64,000 nt of DNA from Terricaulis silvestris (GTDB taxonomy: Bacteria; Pseudomonadota; Alphaproteobacteria; Caulobacterales; Aquidulcibacteraceae): positions 930,001-994,000 of the forward strand of contig NZ_CP047045.1 of NCBI RefSeq assembly GCF_009792355.1, read 5' to 3'. The first letter of the stretch is position 1. Each line of letters opens with the position of its first letter. Made by a program: the position numbers and the translations under genes. This document shows positions 8,766 to 17,179 of the stretch, piece after piece. The notes under the pieces are model-generated. The model did not search any database. It was given only the letters and a program-made list of their open reading frames with translations, and had not been told where the DNA came from.

Positions 8766-9548
8766 ATGCTGATCCAATTCCCGCATAATGCGGGGGACCA
8801 ACCGAACGCCCAGAATTCAACGGATTGCGACGCATTCGAAGCCGCGCTGCGGCGCGATTTGCAGAGCGCGCCTGTTGTCTTGTGCGGGGCTATGATCGGC
8901 GGCGGGGGAAAACGTGCGGTTGATCTGACGCTGACTGTGTTGAGCGCGCCCATCTGGCTACCAGTTCTGCTCTGCGCAGCAGGCGTGGCCAAGGTCAGCC
9001 ATAAAGCCTCGGTTTTTCAATCGTTCGAGCGCATTGGCTACGGCGGGCGCCCGTTCCAATGCTGGCGTCTGCGGATGAAGCCGCCGATGGCGAAGATCGA
9101 GCAGTTGCACCGGACTGAGGGGGGCGGCGAACCCGCCAACGATTTGACTGAGATCGCAGTGCACGCCGAAGGCCGCCAAGCCAAATGGCGCCGGGCACTT
9201 GAGCGCCTGCCGCAAATGTTCAACGTGCTGAAGGGCGACATGGCTCTGGTGGGCCCATCGCCGCTCTCTCGCGCACAAGTTGAGCCGCTGAAGACAGCGA
9301 AGCGCTACTATTTGAGTGCGCGTCCTGGCGTGATCGGTCTCAGCGCCATTGCCGATGACGCCGAAGAAGAAGCCGGCCAGTACAAGATCTACGCGATGTC
9401 GTGGTCGTTCACGATGGAGCTGTTGATCATGTGGGACACACTGCGTTCGCTGCGCAATCGCGGCGAGCTCTGGCGGCCGGGGATGAAGCTGCCGAAGCGC
9501 GAAGGCGGGCAGGCGGTTGTGGTGCGCCGCCGCAGCCCAGTCCAATAG
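8766..9548 (+). CDS. polysaccharide-priming sugar transferase
   Basis: Bacterial sugar transferase (260 residues) of the WbaP/WcaJ/ExoY monotopic phosphoglycosyl transferase family, which moves a sugar-1-phosphate onto undecaprenyl phosphate at the inner membrane. Seen are KRAVDLTLTV followed by a membrane helix near 52-72, the WRRALERLPQMFNVLKGDMALVGPSP type core, and ARPGVIGLSAI. The canonical Arg-Ser-Met of the catalytic region reads RLRMKPP here, a notable divergence. It is flanked by two kinase-type genes on the opposite strand. The ribosome-binding site is weak (AAGGCCGAG). Confidence 0.8.
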   Translation: MLIQFPHNAGDQPNAQNSTDCDAFEAALRRDLQSAPVVLCGAMIGGGGKRAVDLTLTVLSAPIWLPVLLCAAGVAKVSHKASVFQSFERIGYGGRPFQCWRLRMKPPMAKIEQLHRTEGGGEPANDLTEIAVHAEGRQAKWRRALERLPQMFNVLKGDMALVGPSPLSRAQVEPLKTAKRYYLSARPGVIGLSAIADDAEEEAGQYKIYAMSWSFTMELLIMWDTLRSLRNRGELWRPGMKLPKREGGQAVVVRRRSPVQ

Positions 9549-9549
9549 A

Positions 9550-11670
9550 TCAAGAGACGCTGTAGTACGACTTCGATTGGTCGAGGTAGAGCGAGTCCGC
9601 GTAGGACTGCCAGCGCGGCAGCACGTAGTTGAGCGCCACGCCCAGCACCTTGCCGCCCGCCGCTTCGGTCTGCATGCCTGCCGATCGCAACGCGCCCACG
9701 GCCGTGCGTCCAGCGCGGGCGACCAACAGCGTCGTGTCTGCTTGGCTAACGAGGATGCGCGTTTCCGCCACCGCCAGGATCGGCGCGCAATCGAGGATTA
9801 CCAGTTCGTAGTGGGCGCGCAGGTCGCTGATGAGGCGGCCCATTGCGTCGGAGCCGAACACGTCACGCGGGGTGAAGCCCGACGACGCCACCGGCAGCAC
9901 ATGCGCATCGGAGTTAGGGTCACGGATGATAGCCGAGCGCCACGGCGCTTCGCCGGCGAGCACTTGCAGAATGCCGACATCGGTTTCGATGTCGATCACG
10001 TCGTTGATCGATTGCTTGCGCAGATCGCAGTCCACTACGATCACGCGCTGGCCTGACATCGCCGCGACGCGCGCCAGGCACATCGAGATCGTGGTCTTGC
10101 CTTCATCCGGAAGCGCCGACGTAATAGCGACGACCTTCACCGAGAAATCGAGCTTCGAATACACAATCACCGTGCGCAGCACGCGCAGCGCTTCTGTGAA
10201 AGCCGACATCGGTCGGCCGACGAGGTAGCCGGAAGGATGGCGTTCCGCCGGCGGCATCTGGCTCATCATGCGCTTCGAGATCGTGGGGATCGAGGCGACG
10301 GAGGGATAGCCCACCTTGCTGTCGATATCCTCGGCGTTCTTCACCGACTGATCCGACAATTCCGCGATCATTCCCGCGCCCAGCCCAAGCCCCAGACCGA
10401 TCAACAAAGTCATCAACAACGCGGTGCGAAGGTTCGGCGAAGAGGGGGCCGACGGCACAGCTGCGTAGGACAACAAACGCGCGTTGGAGAGGCCCTGATC
10501 GGCCACGTCCTGATAGCGCTCAAGATAGCTGTCATAGACTTCGCGGCTCGCCGCGGCTTCGCGTTCCAGCTCCGACAGTCGCGCGCTGGGCGTCGAAGCA
10601 GATGACGAAATCTCGCCTGCGCTTGAGCCCAGCGAATGCTGCAAGGATTGCAACCGGGCGCGTGCCGAAGTCACTGAGTCTGCGAAGCTCGCGGACATGC
10701 GCTGCAACTCACGGCGAATTTGAGTGTCGATGTCCTGCCGTTCGGCGCGAACGGTCTGCACCGCCGGATGGTTGGGCAAATAGCGCGATTCCAGGTCGGT
10801 TTGGCGGCGCGCGTTGTCGGTGTCGCGCGTGCGCAGCGCATTCAGCGCTTCAGAATTGAAGGCGCCAGCAATGGTTTCCAGCGGTGCGTTGGCGGCTCGA
10901 AGCTCTTGCAAGCGTCGGTTGCGCGCTTCGGCCTCTTGCACATCGGCCTGCGCCTGAGCCACCTGTGCTTGCAGGTTGCCGAACGCCTGTTGACCCGCTG
11001 ACTGATCGACGTTCAACCCGGACTCGGCGCGAAACTGTTCCGCCGCGCTTTCCTTCTCTTGCACGTCCTCACGCAATTCAGCCAATCGGCGCGACAGCCA
11101 CGAGTTCGCTTGCTGCGCCCCGTCCAAGTGCGCATTCATTTGGCTGGCGATGTAAACGTCGGCGTAGGTGTTGGCGATCAGCGCCGCGCGGTTCGGATCC
11201 GTCGAATTCGCGGTGATCTCGATGACATAAGTGTCGGCGCGTTGCTCGATGGCGATCGCGTTCGCCAGTGAATCCGCCGTCGCAGCACTCGGCGCGATGC
11301 TTGCGCCGCTGCTTTCCTGCAAACCCAGCGCGATGGCGAGTTCGTTCATCAGAGCGGGCGAGCGCAGCAATTCGATTTCGGAGTTAACCAGAGACGATGA
11401 ATTGAGCCCGCCCGCCACGGCGGCGTCGCCGGCTTGGCGCGGACTCAGGATCATGAGAGAGGTGGCGGAAAAGGTTGGCGTGCGGATCAGCGTGAACGTC
11501 AGCGTCGCCAGCGCCGCCGAGAACCCGACGATCGCCACAAGCACCATGCGCCGTCGCAGCATTGTCATGAGCGCCGTGATGCCAAGCATCTCCGCCAAAC
11601 CGCGCGGCGCGTATGCGCCCGTGGGTGAACCAGAAGGGCTGGAAAGCGGCTCTTTGTTCATCATGTTCAT
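9550..11670 (-). CDS. Wzc/ExoP-type polysaccharide co-polymerase with tyrosine kinase domain
   Basis: Inner-membrane polysaccharide co-polymerase of 706 residues. The N-terminal Wzz domain has a membrane helix near 42-62, then a long periplasmic coiled-coil region with Gln- and Ala-rich helices, a second helix near 415-440, and a C-terminal BY-kinase. The kinase has intact motifs: Walker A SALPDEGKTT (near 520-530), Walker A' VIVVDCDLR and Walker B VILDCAP. The tail YADSLYLDQSKSYYSVS supplies a tyrosine cluster for autophosphorylation. It controls polymer length and export together with the Wza-type gene. Three closely spaced Met codons leave the exact start open. Confidence 0.88.
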   Translation of the reverse strand: MNMMNKEPLSSPSGSPTGAYAPRGLAEMLGITALMTMLRRRMVLVAIVGFSAALATLTFTLIRTPTFSATSLMILSPRQAGDAAVAGGLNSSSLVNSEIELLRSPALMNELAIALGLQESSGASIAPSAATADSLANAIAIEQRADTYVIEITANSTDPNRAALIANTYADVYIASQMNAHLDGAQQANSWLSRRLAELREDVQEKESAAEQFRAESGLNVDQSAGQQAFGNLQAQVAQAQADVQEAEARNRRLQELRAANAPLETIAGAFNSEALNALRTRDTDNARRQTDLESRYLPNHPAVQTVRAERQDIDTQIRRELQRMSASFADSVTSARARLQSLQHSLGSSAGEISSSASTPSARLSELEREAAASREVYDSYLERYQDVADQGLSNARLLSYAAVPSAPSSPNLRTALLMTLLIGLGLGLGAGMIAELSDQSVKNAEDIDSKVGYPSVASIPTISKRMMSQMPPAERHPSGYLVGRPMSAFTEALRVLRTVIVYSKLDFSVKVVAITSALPDEGKTTISMCLARVAAMSGQRVIVVDCDLRKQSINDVIDIETDVGILQVLAGEAPWRSAIIRDPNSDAHVLPVASSGFTPRDVFGSDAMGRLISDLRAHYELVILDCAPILAVAETRILVSQADTTLLVARAGRTAVGALRSAGMQTEAAGGKVLGVALNYVLPRWQSYADSLYLDQSKSYYSVS

Positions 11671-11823
11671 GTGCAGACCGCGGGAGCTCCCGGCGAAGAA
11701 AGTGCCGGCAGGAGGCGGCTTTCAGCCTAGCACCCGCGCTTGGCCGATGTCGTCTCCGCACCTGCTCATGCACGAACCGCGCCGCTTCATGTGGCTAATC
11801 CGCAGCGTTTTTGATGTGGGCGT

Positions 11824-12402
11824 TTAGAACAGGCGCTCGCCAATCCGAACGGTATCGCCGGGCAGCACGGGCGTCGCGACGGTGATATCGAACGCGTTCT
11901 CTGTGGTCCCGTTCGCGTGACGGATGTAAACGCGGCCGCGGTTCGCCCGATAGGTGAATCCACCCGCCGTCGCGACAGCGTTCAGAACGGTGAGGCTCGC
12001 GGAGTAGGGATATGTACCCGGCCGCTGCACTTCGCCAAGAATGAAAAATGGCCGGTAATTGGTCACTTCCACGCTGACGCTGGGCGCGCGCACATAGGTC
12101 GAGAGCGCGGCTTGAAGCGCTTCGGTGAATTCCGGCACGGTGCGGCCAGCCGCGTTGACGCTGCCGACCAGGGGGTATGCGATCGAGCCGCTCGAACCGA
12201 CCACGAATTGGCCGGTGAGTTCCGGTTCGTTGAACACAGTGATGCGCAGCTGATCGCCGGCGCCGAGCCGATAGTCTGTGGAAATCGTCGATCCCGCCGG
12301 GGCGCTGGCCGTCGTGCCGCATGCGCCGAGCACGCTGACGCCCGCGCCGAACGCGAACAAGCGGAGCAAAGTGCGGCGGTTGTGCCAAATCGGCGAAGTC
12401 AT
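11824..12402 (-). CDS. Wza/GumB-type polysaccharide export lipoprotein
   Basis: Outer-membrane export lipoprotein of 192 residues. The N-terminus MTSPIWHNRRTLLRLFAFG leads to a lipobox ending LGAC, followed by the Poly_export domain (DYRLGAGDQLRITVFNEPEL) and an SLBB-like segment (FFILGEVQRPGTYPYSASLTVLNAV). It is short for the family, with only one SLBB repeat and no C-terminal amphipathic helix, like GumB or ExoF. The start at 12402 has GGGAGGA nine bases upstream; the frame extends to 12462 but without a signal. It is transcribed just ahead of the Wzc-type gene, probably as a unit. Confidence 0.85.
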   Translation of the reverse strand: MTSPIWHNRRTLLRLFAFGAGVSVLGACGTTASAPAGSTISTDYRLGAGDQLRITVFNEPELTGQFVVGSSGSIAYPLVGSVNAAGRTVPEFTEALQAALSTYVRAPSVSVEVTNYRPFFILGEVQRPGTYPYSASLTVLNAVATAGGFTYRANRGRVYIRHANGTTENAFDITVATPVLPGDTVRIGERLF

Positions 12403-12603
12403 CGGCAGGCGTCCTCCCAGGCGAAGTCCTCTACGCCATCGCTTTCTGGAAGCAAAGAACACGCCACGCGCGGCGCCGATTTTAACTGCGTTTTCGAGCC
12501 CTGGGCTGGTTAAAGTGGCGTCTGATCGGGGCGTTAGAATGTGTCAGCCCCTGCGGGAGCGAAGCGCGTTGCCAGCGGACCCTGCGGCGCTTAAGCCGGG
12601 ACC

Positions 12604-13395
12604 ATGAACTTGCTGCGGATGTTCGAGCGCTCGTCGCCGCCCGCCGCCAGATTTCCTGACGGTCGGGTAGGGTACGCCGTCGGCGACATCCACGGCCGCG
12701 CCGACTTACTCGCCCAGATGATGGACGTGCTGGAAGCGCGCGCAGCGCAGGACACCCGCGAAGCAGGCCCGCCCGTGGTGATCTTTCTGGGCGACTACGT
12801 CGATCGCGGCCCAGCCAGCGCCGGGGTGATTGACTTGCTGCTCAGTGGCCGTCCCACCGGCTACGAGCGCCGCTACCTCAAAGGCAACCACGAAGAAACC
12901 ATGTTGGCGTTCATGGACGCGCCGACGTCCAACCGCGCTTGGATGATGCAGGGCGGCGTGGAGACGCTCCTGTCCTACGGCGTCGTGCCGCCCAACCCGG
13001 TGGGCGCCGATGAAGCGGAATGGCTGGCCGCGGGCGAGGCGCTCCGCGCCGCCGTGCCCAAGGCTCACCTCGATTTCCTCAATGGCCTCGAACGCTTCAT
13101 CGCCTTTGGCGACTACGCCTTCGTCCATGCGGGCATCGATCCCGCGCGGACGTTGGAAGATCAGACCGACGAAGACCTCTACTGGGCGCGCGATCGCTTC
13201 ATCGCCAGCAAGCGGCGTTTCTCGCACCGCGTGGTCCACGGACATACGCCGGTGGACCGGCCTTATGCCGACGAGCGCCGCATCGCCGTCGATACCGGCG
13301 CCTACGCGTCCGGCACCCTGACCGCCGCCCGGTTCGAGGGCGGCGACGTCACCTTCCACCCGGTCTCAGACCGCGTTCCCGCCGTTCAGTTCTGA
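12604..13395 (+). CDS. PPP-family metallophosphoesterase
   Basis: Calcineurin-like serine/threonine protein phosphatase of 263 residues. All metal-binding motifs of the PPP family are visible: GDIHGRADLL, GDYVDRGP, GNHEE and VVHGHTP. The size and motifs match small bacterial phosphatases such as PrpA/PphA and also diadenosine tetraphosphatase-like enzymes, so the substrate is uncertain. It follows the export genes and might counter kinase activity there, but that is speculation. The ribosome-binding site is weak. Confidence 0.82.
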   Translation: MNLLRMFERSSPPAARFPDGRVGYAVGDIHGRADLLAQMMDVLEARAAQDTREAGPPVVIFLGDYVDRGPASAGVIDLLLSGRPTGYERRYLKGNHEETMLAFMDAPTSNRAWMMQGGVETLLSYGVVPPNPVGADEAEWLAAGEALRAAVPKAHLDFLNGLERFIAFGDYAFVHAGIDPARTLEDQTDEDLYWARDRFIASKRRFSHRVVHGHTPVDRPYADERRIAVDTGAYASGTLTAARFEGGDVTFHPVSDRVPAVQF

Positions 13396-13480
13396 GGCTC
13401 TGGGCGCGACGCCCGGCCCGCTTGTTCGCCCGGCCAACGCGGTTTACACCCCGCCCACCGATTACCCAGGAGAGCGGCGA

Positions 13481-13783
13481 ATGGCGCAAAGTGGCGCACA
13501 CGGGCAGATGGAGATCCAGGATCAAAAGGAAACCTTCCACGGCTTCCTAATGGCCTCGGTCTGGACCTGTGGTTTGATCGCGCAGTCGGTCATGCTGCTG
13601 ACCCTGGCCTTCGCCATTGGTCTCGGCTGGTGGCCCGGCTTCGTCGCCTTCGCACTCATCGGCGTCGTGATCGGCTCGGTATTCAAGCTCTCCGGCGTCT
13701 ATTGGGCCACCCAAGTTGCGCTCTGGGTGCTGCTCGGCATCGGCGGTCTGATCGTGCCGGCGCTGACCGGCATGATGGGCTGA
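13481..13783 (+). CDS. aa3-type cytochrome c oxidase subunit IV-like protein
   Basis: A 100-residue membrane protein with a soluble N-terminus containing KETFHGFLMASVW and three hydrophobic stretches. The short motif H-x-x-x-x-x-G-F-L before the first helix is that of the small aa3-type oxidase subunit IV (PF07835), although the family is usually about 50-70 residues and has one helix; this version has an extended, more hydrophobic C-terminus. It is preceded by AGGAGAG and lies four bases ahead of pntAA, a neighbourhood common in alphaproteobacteria. Role in oxidase assembly is family-based. Confidence 0.7.
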   Translation: MAQSGAHGQMEIQDQKETFHGFLMASVWTCGLIAQSVMLLTLAFAIGLGWWPGFVAFALIGVVIGSVFKLSGVYWATQVALWVLLGIGGLIVPALTGMMG

Positions 13784-13786
13784 TCG

Positions 13787-14923
13787 GTGAAGATCGCCGT
13801 CCTGAAGGAAACCGCGCCGGGCGAAACGCGGGTCGCGGCCACGCCGGAGACGGTGAAGAAAATCACGGCCCTCGGCCACAGCGTCGCGGTCCAGACCGGC
13901 GCTGGCGCGAGCGCAAGCTATCCGGACGATCTCTATCAGCAAGCCGGCGCCACGATCAGCACTGACGGCGGCATTGGCGGCGCGGACCTCGTCGTCAAAG
14001 TGCGCCGCCCAACCGAGGCCGAGATTGGTGCGATGCGATCGGGCAGCGGCTTTGCGTCATTGCTCGAACCGTACGGCGATCGCGGTGTTGTCGAAGCCCT
14101 GGCGAAATCCAAGATCGACGCGGTCGCCATGGAGTTCATTCCCCGCATCAGCCGCGCGCAATCGATGGACGCGCTGTCATCGCAAGCAAACCTCGCCGGG
14201 TATCGCGCGGTGATCGAAGGCGCCGCGATTTATGGCCGCGCGTTTCCAATGATGATGACCGCGGCCGGCACGATCGCCGCCGCGAAAGTGTTCATCATGG
14301 GCGTCGGCGTCGCCGGCCTTCAAGCCATCGCCACCGCGCGCCGCCTCGGCGCTGTCGTCAGCGCCACCGACGTGCGCCCGGCGACGAAAGAGCAAGTGGC
14401 GTCGCTCGGCGGCAAGTTCGTCGCCGTCGAAGACGAAGAGTTCAAGCAGGCTGAAACCACCGCCGGCTACGCCAAGCCGATGAGCGCGGAATACCAAGCC
14501 AAGCAAGCGCAGCTCGTCACCGAACACATCGCCAAGCAGGACATCGTCATCACCACGGCGCTGATCCCGGGCCGGGCCGCGCCGGTGCTCATCACCGAAG
14601 CGCAAGCCAAGTCGATGCGTCCTGGCTCGGTCATCATCGATCTCGCTGTCGCGCAAGGCGGCAACTGCCCGCTCTCGAAGCCGGACGCGCTCGTCGAAGT
14701 CGGCGGCGTGAAGATCATGGGCTTCACCAATCTGCCCGCGCGCCTGCCGTCGGATTCTTCCTCGCTCTACGCCAAGAACCTGCTCGCGCTGTTGCCGCTG
14801 CTGACGGACAAGGACAGCAAGGCTTTCGCGCCAGCGTGGGATGACGAAATCATCAAAGGCGCGATGCTCTCCAAAAGCGGCGCGCTGATCCATCCGCATT
14901 TTGCTTCTGCGAGCGCGGCATGA
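13787..14923 (+). CDS. pntAA: NAD(P) transhydrogenase subunit alpha part 1
   Basis: Cytosolic NAD(H)-binding domain I of the proton-translocating transhydrogenase (378 residues), which passes hydride between NADH and NADP+ using the proton gradient. The N-terminus MKIAVLKETAPGETRVAATPE and the Rossmann block FIMGVGVAGLQAIATARRLGA are diagnostic, as are RPATKEQVASLGGKFV and VIIDLAVAQGGNCPLS. The start is GTG at 13787. In the split form seen here, the membrane part is separate (pntAB). It overlaps the next gene by ATGA. Confidence 0.92.
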   Translation: MKIAVLKETAPGETRVAATPETVKKITALGHSVAVQTGAGASASYPDDLYQQAGATISTDGGIGGADLVVKVRRPTEAEIGAMRSGSGFASLLEPYGDRGVVEALAKSKIDAVAMEFIPRISRAQSMDALSSQANLAGYRAVIEGAAIYGRAFPMMMTAAGTIAAAKVFIMGVGVAGLQAIATARRLGAVVSATDVRPATKEQVASLGGKFVAVEDEEFKQAETTAGYAKPMSAEYQAKQAQLVTEHIAKQDIVITTALIPGRAAPVLITEAQAKSMRPGSVIIDLAVAQGGNCPLSKPDALVEVGGVKIMGFTNLPARLPSDSSSLYAKNLLALLPLLTDKDSKAFAPAWDDEIIKGAMLSKSGALIHPHFASASAA

Positions 14924-15537
14924 TCGAATCCATAGTCTATATAGCGGTTCCATCGGCCATTATGGCGACGCTGTTTGTTGCAGCTATCCGCGCTTTGGAC
15001 TGGCCGGCATGGCCCAGTATCGCGGCTTTGAGCTGGGCGATGCTTCTGAGCTCCAACTCTTTGTTTGTGGCGTTCGTGTTTGGCGCGGTGCTGGCGACAG
15101 TGTTGGCCCTGTTTCGCCACTTAGTATTTCAGGTTTGGGCTACGGTCGTCATGCTCTTTATGATCGCGATGATGGTTGTAAACCCATCTTCGCCGGCCCG
15201 GCATGAATTGATGCTTTTGTCCCTTCTGGCGCTGCCAATTGGTCTCGCCGTTGGATCTTTTAGGCTGCATTCGTTTGGCGTGGCGCAAACCATCCTCATC
15301 GTTTGTCTATCCATTCTCGTCATCGCTCTCCTCTTGATGCCTTCGCAAGCTAACCTTCGATCAATCGCCGCGTTCTTGAATCCCGCGCTCAGCATTTGCC
15401 TTCTCGGTATTGGCCTGCAGCTTGGAGCGGCAGCGAACGCGCGAATTGAGAGGGAGAGGGTGCATGCGCTGAAAAAGCGCGCGTACAACGAAATCGACCG
15501 GATGCTCGAACGCTCGTCCTGGGGCGTCCCCGCATGA
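14920..15537 (+). CDS. hypothetical multi-pass membrane protein inside the pnt operon
   Basis: A 205-residue protein of unknown family with about six hydrophobic segments and a short basic, charged cytoplasmic tail (RIERERVHALKKRAYNEIDR). It is coupled by ATGA overlaps to both pntAA upstream and the NTF2-like gene downstream, so it is translated as part of the operon. Its codon use is visibly less GC-rich at third positions than the flanking pnt genes, which suggests a younger or transferred gene. No motif supports a function. Confidence 0.6.
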   Translation: MIESIVYIAVPSAIMATLFVAAIRALDWPAWPSIAALSWAMLLSSNSLFVAFVFGAVLATVLALFRHLVFQVWATVVMLFMIAMMVVNPSSPARHELMLLSLLALPIGLAVGSFRLHSFGVAQTILIVCLSILVIALLLMPSQANLRSIAAFLNPALSICLLGIGLQLGAAANARIERERVHALKKRAYNEIDRMLERSSWGVPA

Positions 15538-15884
15538 ACGACGAAGAATTCGCCCAGCGTTATTACGCGGCGTGGAACGCGCGCAATCTCGACGCCATCG
15601 TTGCGCTCTATGCCGAGGACATCGAGTTCTCCTCGCCTTATATCGCAGCACTCGGCTTCTCGCCGGATGGCGTGATCCACGGCAAGCCGATGCTGCGGCT
15701 CTATTTTGAAAAGGCGCTCGAGCGGGCGCCGAATCTTACATTTACAGCTGAGGCCCTGTGCGTCGGCGCGCGCGGCCATACTTTGATTTACCGCAACCAT
15801 CGCGGTGAGCGCGCAGCCGAGAGCCACGAGATGGATCCATCCGGCCTCGTGATCCGCGCCGACGCGACCTACGAAACCGCTTGA
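15534..15884 (+). CDS. NTF2/SnoaL-like protein
   Basis: A 116-residue protein with the cone-fold pattern of the NTF2-like/SnoaL family: EFAQRYYAAWNARNLDAIVALYAEDIEFSSP, then GVIHGKPMLRLYFEKALERAP and a beta-rich end. Members act as small isomerases, hydrolases or scaffolds, so no reaction can be assigned. It overlaps the upstream membrane protein by four bases and is 16 bases ahead of a secreted protein. Confidence 0.72.
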   Translation: MNDEEFAQRYYAAWNARNLDAIVALYAEDIEFSSPYIAALGFSPDGVIHGKPMLRLYFEKALERAPNLTFTAEALCVGARGHTLIYRNHRGERAAESHEMDPSGLVIRADATYETA

Positions 15885-15900
15885 TCGAAGGAGACGCGTC

Positions 15901-16245
15901 ATGAGCAGCTCACGCAAGATCACTCTGGCGGCGCTGTTTATGAGCGCGCTGCTGGTCACGCCCGTACAAGCGCAGACCGGACCATCCATCAGCGCACTCA
16001 CGCTCTGCGCAGGCGCCATTTCCGCGCACCGCAACATTGATGTGCTGACCTATCCGCAAGGCGCATCGGGCGATTGGGCCGATGTGCTGGGCCGCATCCT
16101 CGCGCAACTCAACACGATGGAAGGCGTCGAGGGCATGACTGGCCGCTACGCCGCCAGCGCCGCGCGCAGCTATTGGAACGAACAACCGCGTGCAGCGCGC
16201 GAAACCGCCGCCAACGACTGCCGCACGCGTTTCGGGAGCAACTGA
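15901..16245 (+). CDS. hypothetical secreted protein
   Basis: A 114-residue protein with a clear signal peptide ([20 protein letters not shown]) and a mature part of about 90 residues containing two cysteines (LTLCAGA and ANDCRTRFG) that could form a disulfide. AAGGAGA stands seven bases before the ATG. I recognise no family. It lies between pntAA and pntAB. Confidence 0.62.
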   Translation: MSSSRKITLAALFMSALLVTPVQAQTGPSISALTLCAGAISAHRNIDVLTYPQGASGDWADVLGRILAQLNTMEGVEGMTGRYAASAARSYWNEQPRAARETAANDCRTRFGSN

Positions 16246-16247
16246 GC

Positions 16248-16550
16248 ATGGTCGATCCGTTCGTTTTCTATCTGGCCATTTTCGTGCTGGCGATTTTCGT
16301 CGGGTACTACGTGGTGTGGTCGGTGACGCCGGCGCTGCACACGCCGCTAATGGCTGTCACCAACGCGATCTCGTCGGTGATCATCGTCGGCGCGCTGATC
16401 GCGGCGGCGGCCAGTGCTGCGGGCGACGGCGGCTGGATGGCGAAAGGTGCGGGCGGTCTCGCTGTGGCGCTTGCCTCCGTGAACATCTTCGGCGGCTTCC
16501 TCGTCACCCAGCGCATGCTGGCGATGTACAAGAAGAAGGAAAAGAAGTGA
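16248..16550 (+). CDS. pntAB: NAD(P) transhydrogenase subunit alpha part 2
   Basis: Membrane part of the alpha subunit (100 residues), with four hydrophobic helices and the conserved [23 protein letters not shown] block, followed by [23 protein letters not shown]. It forms part of the proton channel with PntB. The start at 16248 is preceded by GGGAGC; the frame is open to 16074 but the family begins here. It ends one base before the next GTG start. Confidence 0.9.
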   Translation: MVDPFVFYLAIFVLAIFVGYYVVWSVTPALHTPLMAVTNAISSVIIVGALIAAAASAAGDGGWMAKGAGGLAVALASVNIFGGFLVTQRMLAMYKKKEKK

Positions 16551-16551
16551 C

Positions 16552-17178
16552 GTGACGGCGGGGGACTGGCGCGCTCTTATCGACGCTTATCTCGACGGAC
16601 GCTTGTCCGCCGAAGCCTTCGCGCGCCGGTTTGTTGAGTCTTGGCGCGCGTCGAGCGGCCAACCCGTTCCGCACGCCATTCAGGATTTGTACGTAACCGT
16701 CGAAGCGTTTGAAGCCCAAGTGCTTGACGCCGGCGAGGAGGGCGCCGTCAGCGACGATGAGCTCCGCAACGCCGCCCAGCGCGCCCGCGCCAATCTGAAC
16801 GAAGAAGCGCCGGTCTCGCCCCACACCTTCGACCGCACCCGCGCCCGCGACGACATGCGCCGCTTTCAAGTGCAAATGAGTGGCTGCGCTGGCGTTGGCT
16901 GTCTCATCGCGGCGCTCTGGGTCGCGCTCTGCGTTTTGCAAATCTACTACGTCAGCGAATGGATTCAGGAAGCGCTCGGTTGGGGCGCTTGGCCATCCGC
17001 TGTCATCGGCTTCGTCCTGGCGTTCGTGCCGATCATCGGCAACGTGCTCGCTTTCCTCGGCGCCACCCAAGAAGGCTGGGAAACTTGGATCGCCGCGATC
17101 GTCTTCTTCGCCGCACCCGCGGCTACGATACTCTCCGGCTGGTCGCGCTACCGCCGGTACGGACCACCTAGGGGCTGA
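16552..17178 (+). CDS. membrane protein with colicin-immunity-like N-terminus
   Basis: A 208-residue protein. Residues 1-95 (DWRALIDAYLDGRLSAEAFARRF, then DLYVTVEAF and SDDELRNAAQRA) resemble the helical colicin D-type immunity family (PF09204), which has the same Y-L-x-G-x-L/I-S-A-E-x-F pattern. Residues 110-200 hold three hydrophobic helices. The start is GTG directly after pntAB, and the stop is one base before pntB. Being within a transhydrogenase operon makes a real immunity role unlikely. The similarity is from pattern memory and needs a search. Confidence 0.55.
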   Translation: MTAGDWRALIDAYLDGRLSAEAFARRFVESWRASSGQPVPHAIQDLYVTVEAFEAQVLDAGEEGAVSDDELRNAAQRARANLNEEAPVSPHTFDRTRARDDMRRFQVQMSGCAGVGCLIAALWVALCVLQIYYVSEWIQEALGWGAWPSAVIGFVLAFVPIIGNVLAFLGATQEGWETWIAAIVFFAAPAATILSGWSRYRRYGPPRG

Positions 17179-17179
17179 C

